Assembly (NCBI GenBank): GCA_020135845.1
Contig: JACHTQ010000002.1
Coordinates: forward strand, 48,349-112,348
Direction: 5' to 3'
Length of the DNA stretch: 64,000 bases
Source of the DNA: Campylobacter sp. W0018
Lineage (GTDB): Bacteria; Campylobacterota; Campylobacteria; Campylobacterales; Campylobacteraceae
Position 1 is the first letter of the stretch. Each line of letters starts with the position of its first letter. The translations under genes and the position numbers were made by a program. The notes under the pieces are model-generated. The model was not told the origin of the DNA and searched no databases. It saw nothing but the letters and a program-made list of their open reading frames with translations. Shown here piece after piece: positions 9,236 to 18,295 of the stretch.

Positions 9236-9939
9236 AATTTTTTAGCTATAAACATTGAACTAACACCGAAACTAAAGCTTTTAAAATCTATCATTTCAAA
9301 ACCAGAGTCACTCAATTCTTTTATAAATTCTTCCTTGCTTAAAAATTCATCAATAGAATTAGGCAAATACTCATACGCGCTTTTATTTTTACTGATGATT
9401 CCGCCTAAAGTTGGTAAAATATTTTTCAAATAAAAATCCCTTATAGCCCCTATAAATCCGCCTTTTTCTCTTTTTGTAAATTCCAAAACAACAAAAATTC
9501 CGCCCTTTTTTAAGACTCTAAAAAATTCATTTAAAGCTTGTTTTCTCTCTACTACATTGCGAATTCCATAACTTATGCTTACAATATCAACGCTTTGACT
9601 CTCTAAAGGTAAATTTTGAGCCTTTGCTTGCATAAAATCAATATTTGGAAATTTTTGCTTAGCAATTTCTAACATACCTTCGCTTGGATCAATGCCTTTA
9701 ATGCTTGCAATATTTTTAGAAAGCATTTTAGCTTTTTCTTGCCATATAGCGATCATATCGCCCGTTCCACAAGCAACATCAACTATATTGATAAAATCAG
9801 GTTTGTAAAACTTTAAAACCTTTTTGCAAGCAAATTTACGCCAACCTATATCAACTCCAAAACTTAAAATTCTATTAGCCTTGTCGTAACTTGGGGCAAT
9901 TTCATTGAACATTTCTATGATTTTATCTTGTTTTTGCAT
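9232..9939 (-). CDS. ubiE: Ubiquinone/menaquinone C-methyltransferase UbiE
   Basis: SAM-dependent methyltransferase making the ring methyl of menaquinone. It has 235 residues, with SAM motif I in VDVACGTGDMIAIW near residue 50, ISYGIRNVVERKQAL and FFRVLKKGGIFVVLEFTK. It is sandwiched with one- and four-base overlaps between the gene at 9939-11141 and xseA, so it is expressed as part of that run. Confidence 0.95.
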   Translation of the reverse strand: MQKQDKIIEMFNEIAPSYDKANRILSFGVDIGWRKFACKKVLKFYKPDFINIVDVACGTGDMIAIWQEKAKMLSKNIASIKGIDPSEGMLEIAKQKFPNIDFMQAKAQNLPLESQSVDIVSISYGIRNVVERKQALNEFFRVLKKGGIFVVLEFTKREKGGFIGAIRDFYLKNILPTLGGIISKNKSAYEYLPNSIDEFLSKEEFIKELSDSGFEMIDFKSFSFGVSSMFIAKKL

Positions 9940-11141
9940 TAATATCCTTTGTAAATTTTTAATCCTTTATTTGATCGAGAAATTAATTTAAAGAATTTTT
10001 CTCTTTTTTTAATCATTTTTGCAATCATTTTTTCTCTAGTTTCAAAAAGAAAAAATTTTTCATTGAGCTTATTTAAAGATTTTATATCAAAAAAATTGCA
10101 AAAATATTCTAAAAAAATTAACAATTCTGAAAAACTCCTTGAGAATTTTTCATTATCAAAATTTTTCAATAAATTTTTCTTAAAAAAAATCAGCTTTTTT
10201 CTAAATTCATTAGCTAAAATTTGTTTAAAAAGTTTATCCTTTTGTAAACCCTCATAAAAAGAATTTTCTTTTATAAAAAAATCAAAATCACTAAACAAAC
10301 TTTGCAAATTTTCACTGCTTAAAAATAAAAGCAGTTCTTCAAGATTTTCATCTTTTTGAAAAAAAAGATTGCATTTTTCGACAATTTCTTGAAATCTTAA
10401 AGATAAATTTGTATTCAAATTCTTATCAAAAATTTCTTCTGTATCTAATAAAACTATATTAATTTTATCAGCATAAGAATTAAACTCATAAAAATATTCT
10501 TCTTTTTTCTTATCTAAAGCTAAATTCCAATAAAATTTTAACTTTTTAAAAAGATAAAATAAGAAAATTCTATAACCCTCAAAAGCATTAATTAGACCTG
10601 AAAATTTCAAATCAAAAGTCTGATTTTTTTCAATACTCTTAAAATATTTTTCTATATTGATTTGTTCAAAATCACAACCATAAAGAGTTATAAATTTAGA
10701 ATCCAAAATATAATCAAATTCCTTTTGAATTTTAAACTCATATGGCAAAGCAAAACGATTTGCTTCATCTAAGGTTGGAAAAAAAATTTTTAAAATATAA
10801 ATTTTAGATTTATTATAAACTTCAATAAAACTTTTTAAAGAACAAAATTTAAACTCATAACGTTTCTTTTTAATACTCTTTCCTATACTTTTTTTACGAG
10901 CCTTTTCAAATTCTTTTTTTGATATTTGTTCTTCTTGATTTTGCTCTAAAATTTTATCATTAGTTTCTATGATTTTATAATAAAAACCATCAACACTCTT
11001 AAATTTTATACTTTGAGAATAGGTTATTTTAGTATAAAAAATCTCAAGCTCGTGAATTTTAAACAAAACTCCGTCTTCTTGAAGATTTTTTAAAAGTGTG
11101 GCATTGGGAAGTAAAAAATTTCTTTGAATTTCATATACCAT
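9939..11141 (-). CDS. Conserved hypothetical protein, divergent CYTH-like N-terminus
   Basis: A 400-residue, very lysine- and phenylalanine-rich soluble protein at the place where C. jejuni has Cj0323 (from memory). Its start MVYEIQRNFLLP resembles the EIERKFLL opening of CYTH/triphosphatase domains, and YILKIFFPTLDEANRFALP resembles a later CYTH strand. The remaining 230 residues are helical, without a motif I can name, though their position is that of a CHAD domain in CYTH-CHAD proteins. The key ExExK residues would be ExQxN, so an active enzyme is unlikely. It overlaps ubiE by one base. Confidence 0.6.
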   Translation of the reverse strand: MVYEIQRNFLLPNATLLKNLQEDGVLFKIHELEIFYTKITYSQSIKFKSVDGFYYKIIETNDKILEQNQEEQISKKEFEKARKKSIGKSIKKKRYEFKFCSLKSFIEVYNKSKIYILKIFFPTLDEANRFALPYEFKIQKEFDYILDSKFITLYGCDFEQINIEKYFKSIEKNQTFDLKFSGLINAFEGYRIFLFYLFKKLKFYWNLALDKKKEEYFYEFNSYADKINIVLLDTEEIFDKNLNTNLSLRFQEIVEKCNLFFQKDENLEELLLFLSSENLQSLFSDFDFFIKENSFYEGLQKDKLFKQILANEFRKKLIFFKKNLLKNFDNEKFSRSFSELLIFLEYFCNFFDIKSLNKLNEKFFLFETREKMIAKMIKKREKFFKLISRSNKGLKIYKGY

Positions 11142-11174
11142 TAAAATAACCTTTAAATTAATAGGTTATTTTAA
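11141..11174 (-). terminator. Hairpin between perR and the CYTH-like gene
   Basis: Perfect 12-bp inverted repeat TTAAAATAACCT / AGGTTATTTTAA with a 10-base loop. On the minus strand it follows the perR stop and reaches the start codon of the next gene. It could terminate perR, or act as a leader hairpin that hides the downstream start. Confidence 0.65.
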
Positions 11175-11185
11175 CTTTATTTTCC

Positions 11186-11596
11186 TTAATGGCACTTTTT
11201 ACAATTATCAATATAAGTGCAAACCGCCAAATAGTTAATCAAGCTTCCTATTTTCTTTTCTAGAAATTCTTGATACTCTTTAAGTTTTACATCCTTAAAA
11301 CTAAGATCCTCTATACTTCCACATTTAGAACAAACAATATGCATATGTTCTTCTTCATAGATATCATAACAAGTTTTTTGATTTAAAGCATTGATTTCAA
11401 CAACTAAACCTTGCTCTCTTAAAGTATTTAAATTCTTATAAACCGTAGCAAGCGATATGGAAGGATATTCTTGTTTGATTTCTTCATAAAGCTCTTCAAT
11501 ATTTGGATGTTCATGTCTTTTTAAAATCTTTAAGATGCACAATCTTTGTGGAGTAGCTTTTAAATCATGCTTTTTAAGCATTTGTAAGATTTCCAT
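11186..11596 (-). CDS. perR: Peroxide stress regulator PerR (Fur family)
   Basis: Fur-family repressor that senses peroxide by metal-catalysed oxidation and controls katA, ahpC and its own gene in C. jejuni. It has 136 residues from the ATG giving MEILQMLKKH; AAGGA nine bases upstream fits this start better than the upstream TTG codons. The winged-helix region contains ISLATVYKNLNTL, the metal-binding part contains EEHMHIVCSKCG, and a second CxxC-type site lies at the C-terminus (CKKCH). dxs lies about 110 bases downstream of its promoter side and is separately transcribed. Confidence 0.93.
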   Translation of the reverse strand: MEILQMLKKHDLKATPQRLCILKILKRHEHPNIEELYEEIKQEYPSISLATVYKNLNTLREQGLVVEINALNQKTCYDIYEEEHMHIVCSKCGSIEDLSFKDVKLKEYQEFLEKKIGSLINYLAVCTYIDNCKKCH

Positions 11597-11706
11597 TACC
11601 AACAATCCTTAAAAATTTAAATGAAAGGAATGATAATAAAATTTTCATTAAAAGAAGTTTATATTAAATAATATTTTTTATCAATTAATAAAATAAAAAT
11701 TTATCA

Positions 11707-13542
11707 CTACAAATAAATTTTTATTTTTTCTACCATACTTTTAACATCGAGTTTTAACTTTTTCTCTACCTCGCTTGTCTTCCCGTGTTCAATAAATTCA
11801 TCTTCATATTCAAAAGAAATGATTTTAATTTCTAAATCATATTTTTGAGTAAAGGTTTGCAATAAACTTGCCACTCCGCCAATTTTAACATTTTCACTAA
11901 ACACAAACCAAATTTTACTTTTTTGTGCCAAATCTTTTAAAAGTACCTCATCCAAAGGTTTAGCAAAAATTAAATCGATTAAATTAATTGTTTCTTGCAT
12001 TTCATTTAAAACTTGCCAAGCTTTACCTACGCCTTGCCCATAACCTATAAAAGCGATTTTACTTTCTTCATTTTTTATTAGCCATTGTGCTTTGCCTAAT
12101 TCTATTTTAGAAGGAGCAAATTCTTGATTTAAGATAAAATTACCCCTAGGATAACGAAAGGCTAAAGGACCTTGATGATAATAAGCATACTCCATAATAT
12201 TTTCCATCATCAATTCATCTCTAGGAGCAACAAGGGTTAAATGAGGTAAAGGCGCTAAAAAACTCAGATCAAAAACGCCTTGGTGTGTTTCTCCATCTTC
12301 GCCTACTATACCGGCTCTATCCATGGCAAAAACAACATTTAAATTCATAATAGCACAATCATGAATCACTTGATCATAAGCACGCTGTAAAAAAGTGCTG
12401 TATATAGCTATAAAAGGCTTAAATCCTTCTCTTGCCATAGCTGCCATAGAAGTCACTGCATGTTGTTCAGCAATAGCAACATCCCAAAATCTTTGCGGAT
12501 ATTTATCAATCAATTTATCAAGCCCTGTTCCACTAGGCATAGCGGCTGTAACACCTACGATATTTTCATATTTTGAAGCCAATTCTAATAATTTTTGAGA
12601 AAAAATTTCAGTAGCGCTTTTAGTAGAATTTTTTTTCAAAGCCTCGCCGCTATCAATATCAAAAGCTCCTACCCCATGCCATTTAGAATGCTGACCTTCT
12701 GCTAAAGCATAACCCTTACCTTTTAAAGTTTGAGTATGAACTACACAAGGTTTTTGCATTGCTTTTGCTTGCTTTAAGGCAGAAATAATTTCCGTTAAAT
12801 TATGTCCATTAATAGGTCCTATATATTCAAGTCCTAATTCTTCAAACAAAAGTCCAGGAGTGATCAATTTAAAACTTTCTTCAAAACGCTTAGCCATATA
12901 GGTTGCAGAATCTGGCAAAACACCCAACATTTTTGCAACTCGTTTTTTGAAATTTTGATAAAACTGTGTTGCCATTGCTTGAGAAAGATATTTTGAAATC
13001 GCACCTATTGGTTTTGAAATACTCATTTCATTATCATTTAAGATTACAACACAAGGGAATTTAGAATCGCCTAATTCATTTAAAGCCTCGTAAGCCATTC
13101 CTGCACTTAAAGCTCCATCTCCTATGAGTGCTACAGGAATACGCTTTTCACCCTTTAAAGCTATGGCCTTACAAGCCCCAACCGCCAAAGAAAGAGATGT
13201 GCTAGAATGTCCTGCAACAAAATAGTCCCCTTCGCTAGGCTTTGTATAACCGCTTAATCCATCAACTTGTCTTAAGGTATGAAAAATTGCTTCTTTTCCG
13301 CTTAAAAGTTTATGAGTATAAGATTGATGAGAAACATCAAAAATAAAAGGATCAGTTTTTGCATCAAAAACTGTATGCATGGCTATTGTTAATTCTACCA
13401 CCCCCAAATTAGAGCTTAAATGTCCCCCATTTTTAGAGACAACTTTTATAATTTCTTCTCTAACTTTTCGAGCTAAATTTTCAAGTTCATTAATACTTAA
13501 AGATTGTAACTCTTCTTGGCTATAGGAAAAAATTTTATTCAT
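11707..13542 (-). CDS. dxs: 1-deoxy-D-xylulose-5-phosphate synthase
   Basis: First enzyme of the MEP isoprenoid pathway; a thiamine-diphosphate enzyme condensing pyruvate and glyceraldehyde-3-phosphate. It has 611 residues. The ThDP-binding stretch GDGALSAGMAYEALNELG followed by ILNDNEMSIS lies near residue 140-175. The transketolase half contains the conserved glutamate/histidine stretch VAIAEQHAVTSMAAMAREG and DRAGIVGEDGETHQG. The start overlaps the fliH end by eight bases, so dxs is expressed as the tail of the fliF-fliG-fliH operon, as in C. jejuni. Confidence 0.96.
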   Translation of the reverse strand: MNKIFSYSQEELQSLSINELENLARKVREEIIKVVSKNGGHLSSNLGVVELTIAMHTVFDAKTDPFIFDVSHQSYTHKLLSGKEAIFHTLRQVDGLSGYTKPSEGDYFVAGHSSTSLSLAVGACKAIALKGEKRIPVALIGDGALSAGMAYEALNELGDSKFPCVVILNDNEMSISKPIGAISKYLSQAMATQFYQNFKKRVAKMLGVLPDSATYMAKRFEESFKLITPGLLFEELGLEYIGPINGHNLTEIISALKQAKAMQKPCVVHTQTLKGKGYALAEGQHSKWHGVGAFDIDSGEALKKNSTKSATEIFSQKLLELASKYENIVGVTAAMPSGTGLDKLIDKYPQRFWDVAIAEQHAVTSMAAMAREGFKPFIAIYSTFLQRAYDQVIHDCAIMNLNVVFAMDRAGIVGEDGETHQGVFDLSFLAPLPHLTLVAPRDELMMENIMEYAYYHQGPLAFRYPRGNFILNQEFAPSKIELGKAQWLIKNEESKIAFIGYGQGVGKAWQVLNEMQETINLIDLIFAKPLDEVLLKDLAQKSKIWFVFSENVKIGGVASLLQTFTQKYDLEIKIISFEYEDEFIEHGKTSEVEKKLKLDVKSMVEKIKIYL

Positions 13543-14353
13543 TATTGATCATCTTTTTAATTTTAGTCAAACGAGAATTTAAATTAGACTCTATATTTCC
13601 AGCATCACTTAAGATAATCACACTTCCTTTATTGATAGCATCATCAAGGCTTATTTTTATATGTTTAAATTCGCTAAAATGTTCTTTTAAATAATCATAA
13701 TCATTAGAATTAACCTTAATTTCAATTGCAGTAGCTCCTTTTAATTCACTCACTAAATTTTGAGCTAGAGCGTACGCAATTTTACTCGAATTATTTTCAA
13801 GTTCTTTAATAATAACTTCTTTGGCTATATCTATAGCTGTATCAGCTAATTCTTTTTCATTTTTTTCTATAAAAGAGTTTAATTTTACACAAGCTTCTTC
13901 AAGCTTAGAAACACTTTTTAGATATTTATCTTTTAATTCATCCAATTCTTTTTGAAATTCTATCTTAGCTTGTTCATATCCTTCTTTTGAAAATTTTTCT
14001 TTAGCGTTTTCAAGTTCAGAATTTAAGCGATTGTTAAATTCATTTTCTTGACTTTCAATTTGCATTTGAAGCTTTATAATATTGCTTGACATTTCATCAG
14101 TTTTTTTAAGCAAATCCTCTACAAAACTCGGTTGAAAAGCAGGCATTGTATTAGATTCATTTTGGACAGATTCTAAATTGGGCACTTCTTCTTGCTTTGG
14201 TTCTGAAACTACTGGAGAAGAAACCGATTTTTCATCTTCTTGATTATTTTTCTCTCTTTTATTGTCAAATTCAGAAATAACTTTAAAATGATAACCTTCA
14301 ACAACATGCTGTTCTGAAGTTACACTTGAAATAACATTACTACGACTAGCCAT
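13535..14353 (-). CDS. fliH: Flagellar assembly protein FliH
   Basis: Regulator of the flagellar export ATPase FliI. It has 272 residues: an N-terminal variable, acidic and proline-containing region, a long coiled coil from about residue 85 to 175 rich in K/E, and a C-terminal globular part (LADTAIDIAKEVIIKELE, then IKVNSNDYDYLKEHF). It lies six bases after fliG and overlaps dxs. The position between fliG and dxs supports the name more than motifs do. Confidence 0.88.
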   Translation of the reverse strand: MASRSNVISSVTSEQHVVEGYHFKVISEFDNKREKNNQEDEKSVSSPVVSEPKQEEVPNLESVQNESNTMPAFQPSFVEDLLKKTDEMSSNIIKLQMQIESQENEFNNRLNSELENAKEKFSKEGYEQAKIEFQKELDELKDKYLKSVSKLEEACVKLNSFIEKNEKELADTAIDIAKEVIIKELENNSSKIAYALAQNLVSELKGATAIEIKVNSNDYDYLKEHFSEFKHIKISLDDAINKGSVIILSDAGNIESNLNSRLTKIKKMINNE

Positions 14354-14359
14354 TTTTAC

Positions 14360-15388
14360 CTACTCTATCATTTCATCAGTATCGCCTGTTTGAACTAGGC
14401 CTTGCTCTGCTAATTTTTGTACCGCTTCAACAACTTTTCTTTGTGCATCTTCAACATCTTTTACACGCACAGCTCCTAAAAATCCCATTTCTTCTAAAAA
14501 GGCCTCGCTTGCACGTGTAGACATATTTGCCAAGAATTTTTGCTTTAGCTCTTCACTGGCCCCTTTAAGACCTATCATAAGATCTTTTTTATCTACTACT
14601 TTTAAAATTTCTCTTATTGCTTGAGTGCTAAGTTTTTGTATATCATCAAAAGTAAACATAAGCTCTTTAATAGTTTCAGCCAATCTCTCATCGCTTTGCT
14701 CGATATAAGTAATAGTAGATTTAGAAGCCTTTTGACCTAAGCGATTGAGCACCTCAGCCACGGCTCTTGGACCACCCACTTCAACTTTATAAGAAGTAAG
14801 GCTTTCAAGTTTGCTTTCTAAGACAGCAGAAACCCTTTTAATAATACTTGGAGAAATATCTCCAAGATTTGCCATTCTGATCACAACTTCAGCTCTTAAT
14901 TCATCACTAAAATACTCTAAGGTTTCTGCAGCATGAATTGAATCCATATGCGCTAAAATAAGGGCAATCGTTTGCGGGTGCTCTTTTACGATAAAATCAG
15001 CGAGCTGCTGAGGCTTAATTTGCGCCAAATAAGCAAAATTCTGATTATTTTCCATACTTTTGGTAAGTTTTTCAAGAATTCTATTGGCAATTTCAGGACC
15101 AAAAGTACGAAATAAAATTTCTTTAGCGTATTCTAAACCACCGCTTTTAATGTATTGATTAGATTGAAGCAAGGTATAAAATTCTTCCAAAACAGCTGTT
15201 GCTACAGATCGATCAACATTTTTTGCCATAGCAATATATCGCGAAATTTCTGTAATAACATCGATTTCCATATGTGAAAAAACAGAAGTTGTAGCATCTT
15301 CGCCAAGCTGTATAAGAAAAATTGCTACCTTTTCAGGCATTGACAAATCATCATAAACCATTTTTTGTTCTTCGCTAAGCTTGATCAT
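14360..15388 (-). CDS. fliG: Flagellar motor switch protein FliG
   Basis: Rotor protein that contacts MotA and transmits torque. It has 342 residues with the N-terminal FliF-binding domain (PEKVAIFLIQLGEDATTSVFSHM), the middle domain with EHPQTIALILAHMDS (the EHPQ motif near residue 133) and the C-terminal charged torque helix region (FDDIQKLSTQAIREILKVVDKKDL). It abuts fliF without a gap. Confidence 0.97.
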   Translation of the reverse strand: MIKLSEEQKMVYDDLSMPEKVAIFLIQLGEDATTSVFSHMEIDVITEISRYIAMAKNVDRSVATAVLEEFYTLLQSNQYIKSGGLEYAKEILFRTFGPEIANRILEKLTKSMENNQNFAYLAQIKPQQLADFIVKEHPQTIALILAHMDSIHAAETLEYFSDELRAEVVIRMANLGDISPSIIKRVSAVLESKLESLTSYKVEVGGPRAVAEVLNRLGQKASKSTITYIEQSDERLAETIKELMFTFDDIQKLSTQAIREILKVVDKKDLMIGLKGASEELKQKFLANMSTRASEAFLEEMGFLGAVRVKDVEDAQRKVVEAVQKLAEQGLVQTGDTDEMIE

Positions 15389-17071
15389 CTATATATCCTT
15401 ATCACTAAATTCGGTGTCATTTTGAACTAAATTTTGCAAAAGCACAGCAATTTCTTCACTCTTATCGCTCACTAAACCTCTTAGTTTTTCAAGCAAAACT
15501 TCATATTGAATAGTATCTTCATTAAAATTTTCTCCAAAGCCAAGTTGTTCTTCAACCTTTTTTCTAGCCATATTGAATTTTTCCAATGCATCTTCAGCCT
15601 CATCGATAATCGCATTAACCCCACCCTCTTTTGCATCTTCTTGGGCGGCCATATCCTCAAGCATTTTTTGCATAAATGGTGTAATGACTTTTTTGTAAAA
15701 AATAAAAAGCAAAATCGCCGCAATAAAATACTTAACAGGTGGAATGAAAGGCTCAATAAAACGATTATAAAAGGTTTTAACCTTGCTTTCAACTCTAACA
15801 GTCTCACGGTGGAATGGTAAATTTTGCACTACGACACTATCGCCTCTGGCTTGATTATAATTAATAGTGCTTTTAACAATACTTTCTATACTAGCTAATT
15901 CTTGTTTTGTAAGAGGAACATATTCACTTTTAACATCTCCATTTGCATCAACAACATCTTGATATTTTCCATCAATCGTAACAGCTGCCGAAGTTCTAAT
16001 AATAGTTGCAAATTGTTTTTTTGTGTTGGTAATTGTTTTTGAAATTTCATTATTGGTTGTAACTTGATTTTTCTTATAGGTATCTATTTCTCCTTTATTA
16101 TCAAGCCCTTCAACAGGACCTATATTTGTAACTGCACCTGGAACACCTTGAACTTCACGATCTTTTCTTCCAGTTCTTTCTTCATTTAGAGTTTGCTCAC
16201 TTCTTACAACAGTATTTGGATCATAAATTTCACTTTGAGATTCTTGTTTAGAAAAATCAAAATCTATATTGACACTTACTTTTACCTTGTCTGTCCCTCC
16301 TGCAAAAGGAGCTAAATTTTCTATAATTTTATCTTCTAAAGCTTTTTCTTGATCGCTTTTGTATTTGATCTGCTCTCGAACTAAATCATCGCTATTATCT
16401 TTATCATCTAAAGGAATACCTCTTTGATCGCTGATTTTAATATTGTCTTTTTTAAGATTGGCAACTGCAGCTGAAACGATATTTTTAATCCCATCAATTT
16501 GTTTTGCTGTAAGCCTTAAACCTTCCCTAACATTAACCACCACTGAAGCGGTTGGTGGAATTTGTCTTTCTGTAAAAACAGAATCTTTTGGAATAGCTAT
16601 ATGCACGACTGCACTACGAATAGGCTCTAAAGTTTCAATCGTTCTTGATAATTCCCCTTCAAGGGCTCTTCTATATTTTATAGCGATATCTTGATCGGTT
16701 GCACCAAATTGCTGTTGATCAAAGGCTTCAAAACCTATACGACTATCTTTAATAAGTCCTTCACTTGCAATAAACATTCTTTGGCGATAAACTTGATCTT
16801 TAGGAACCAAAATTTTGTTTTCGCTGGCTAGTTTGTAAGGGATATTGTTTTGCTCGAGCTTGGCTACAATAGCAGCTGAAGAGCTAGGACTAACGTTTTC
16901 TACTAAAACCGCATATCCATCACTTGAACTGCTTCCACCACCACGAAATAATGCTAAAAATACTAAAAAACCTACAACAACCACTATAGATGCAGCAATA
17001 ACAATCAATTGCTTACGGGTTAATTTTTGAAAAAGTTGTCCGATTTGATGTAGCATTTCTTTAAAATCCAT
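15389..17071 (-). CDS. fliF: Flagellar MS-ring protein FliF
   Basis: Builds the inner-membrane MS ring on which the rotor and export apparatus assemble. It has 560 residues: a first membrane helix near residues 22-43, periplasmic ring-building motifs (LVENVSPSSSAAIVAKLEQNNIPYKL and ALEGELSRTIETLEPIRSA), a second membrane helix near 445-465, and a cytoplasmic FliG-binding tail. It heads the fliF-fliG-fliH-dxs unit. TGGAAATTA precedes the ATG. Confidence 0.97.
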   Translation of the reverse strand: MDFKEMLHQIGQLFQKLTRKQLIVIAASIVVVVGFLVFLALFRGGGSSSSDGYAVLVENVSPSSSAAIVAKLEQNNIPYKLASENKILVPKDQVYRQRMFIASEGLIKDSRIGFEAFDQQQFGATDQDIAIKYRRALEGELSRTIETLEPIRSAVVHIAIPKDSVFTERQIPPTASVVVNVREGLRLTAKQIDGIKNIVSAAVANLKKDNIKISDQRGIPLDDKDNSDDLVREQIKYKSDQEKALEDKIIENLAPFAGGTDKVKVSVNIDFDFSKQESQSEIYDPNTVVRSEQTLNEERTGRKDREVQGVPGAVTNIGPVEGLDNKGEIDTYKKNQVTTNNEISKTITNTKKQFATIIRTSAAVTIDGKYQDVVDANGDVKSEYVPLTKQELASIESIVKSTINYNQARGDSVVVQNLPFHRETVRVESKVKTFYNRFIEPFIPPVKYFIAAILLFIFYKKVITPFMQKMLEDMAAQEDAKEGGVNAIIDEAEDALEKFNMARKKVEEQLGFGENFNEDTIQYEVLLEKLRGLVSDKSEEIAVLLQNLVQNDTEFSDKDI

Positions 17072-17278
17072 TAATTTCCAGTCCCCAGCTTAATGATTTT
17101 TATATTTTTAATTCTTAAAATTTCAATAAATCAACAAATTTTAATATAATTTTACCAAATTTATTTATCAAACTCATAAATTATTTTTATATTATTAAAC
17201 ATTTTAGCAAAAAGCACTTTATAATTTTTAAAATTTACATTTAATTTTATATTTTGACAAAAAAATATAAAATTTATT
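17072..17278. other. AT-rich spacer where hisC and half of pheA would be expected
   Basis: About 200 bases with almost no G/C and no open frame of note. It probably carries the fliF operon promoter on the minus strand (a TAAAAT-type box is present), but no sequence recognisable as hisC or as prephenate dehydratase. In C. jejuni, hisC and the second half of pheA lie here, by memory. Confidence 0.5.
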
Positions 17279-17539
17279 TTAAAATCTTTCTAAACTTCTT
17301 GCGACGGCAAAAATTTTGCCATAAATCAATTCTATAGCATCATGATCTAAATTTTTTAAATTTTTATTTTTTAAACGATCAAGAATTGCTTTTTCTCTTT
17401 TGGGATAATATATTTCTTTATTATGATTTTTTTTAATCTCTCCTATAATTTTAACATAAGCCATTCTTTCATTTAAAAGCTCTAAAATTTTATCATCCAC
17501 TATATCAATTTTATCTCTTAATTCTTTTAAATCAAGCAT
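17279..17539 (-). CDS. pheA: Stand-alone chorismate mutase (PheA lacking prephenate dehydratase)
   Basis: An 86-residue AroQ-type chorismate mutase domain (chorismate to prephenate). LRDKIDIVDDKILELLNERM, GEIKK and KREKAILDRL keep the arginine, lysine and glutamate positions expected at the active site. C. jejuni-type PheA continues for about 270 more residues into a prephenate dehydratase; here the frame stops right after the mutase helix (FAVARSLERF). It overlaps the HAD gene by 13 bases. Prephenate could still feed tyrosine synthesis, but phenylalanine synthesis from this gene is lost. Confidence 0.85.
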   Translation of the reverse strand: MLDLKELRDKIDIVDDKILELLNERMAYVKIIGEIKKNHNKEIYYPKREKAILDRLKNKNLKNLDHDAIELIYGKIFAVARSLERF

Positions 17540-18294
17540 TGTTCTTCCCTTAAAATTTCAAAAACGCTTGGATAAACTCCATCAAGAAAGCTTGTATTAA
17601 TACCTTTAGTGTTATTTAGTTTTCCACTTAAAACTAAATAAGTTTTCATATTTAATTCTTTTGCTTTAAATAAATCCCCTTTAAAATCATCACTGATTAT
17701 TTTTATATCTTCAAATCGAGCATTTTGATTTTGCATTTTTAATAATTTCAAAGCCTCATTATAAAAAATCACACTTGGCTTACCCACAACATCATATTCA
17801 AAATGAATTGCGTTTTTAAGCATAGCCATTATACTTCCTACCCCTGGATAAGATTTATCATCTTTCTTATAAATGCTACTTTCATGCATAGCCACAACTT
17901 TAACTCCATTTTTAATCATTTCTATAATGCTAGCAAAATCATTAAATTTAAAATCATCAAAACTAGCAATAAGAACTAATTCTGGATTTTTAAAATCCAA
18001 CTTAAAGCCAAGCATTTCAAGACTTTGTAAAAATTCATTGGCCCCAAAAGCAGCAACTTTGCAAGGCTTAAAAAGAGTTTTTAAAATACAAAAAGGATCC
18101 AAATAAGCATTATCTTTTATATTTAAACCTTTTTGTCTTAAAATTTCTAAAAAATCAAGTTTTTTGGTATTGTTTGTGATAATCACATAAGCAAGATTAT
18201 TTGTATTTAAAAAATCAATTAATTCTTTGGCTCCAAAAATTAATGATTTATCAGCATCTGAAATAAGCGTTCCTTGAACATCTAAAAAAAACAT
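17527..18294 (-). CDS. HAD-superfamily (IIA type) hydrolase
   Basis: A 255-residue haloacid-dehalogenase-type phosphatase. Motif I reads FFLDVQGTLI (D-V-Q-G-T), motif II is VIITNNTKK, the conserved lysine is in VVGKPSVIFYNEAL, and motif III acidic residues are in IISDDFKGDLFKAK. The cap between motifs II and III fits class IIA (NagD-like). The first motif has Q rather than the usual D at its third position, so phosphatase activity may be altered. Substrate is unknown. It lies between lysA and the chorismate mutase gene, with one base to lysA. Confidence 0.8.
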   Translation of the reverse strand: MFFLDVQGTLISDADKSLIFGAKELIDFLNTNNLAYVIITNNTKKLDFLEILRQKGLNIKDNAYLDPFCILKTLFKPCKVAAFGANEFLQSLEMLGFKLDFKNPELVLIASFDDFKFNDFASIIEMIKNGVKVVAMHESSIYKKDDKSYPGVGSIMAMLKNAIHFEYDVVGKPSVIFYNEALKLLKMQNQNARFEDIKIISDDFKGDLFKAKELNMKTYLVLSGKLNNTKGINTSFLDGVYPSVFEILREEQCLI

Positions 18295-18295
18295 T

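Noticed and set aside
15481-15807. Open frames on both strands inside the 3' part of fliF
   Set aside because: Both are out-of-frame shadows of fliF, rich in F/L/K because of base composition.
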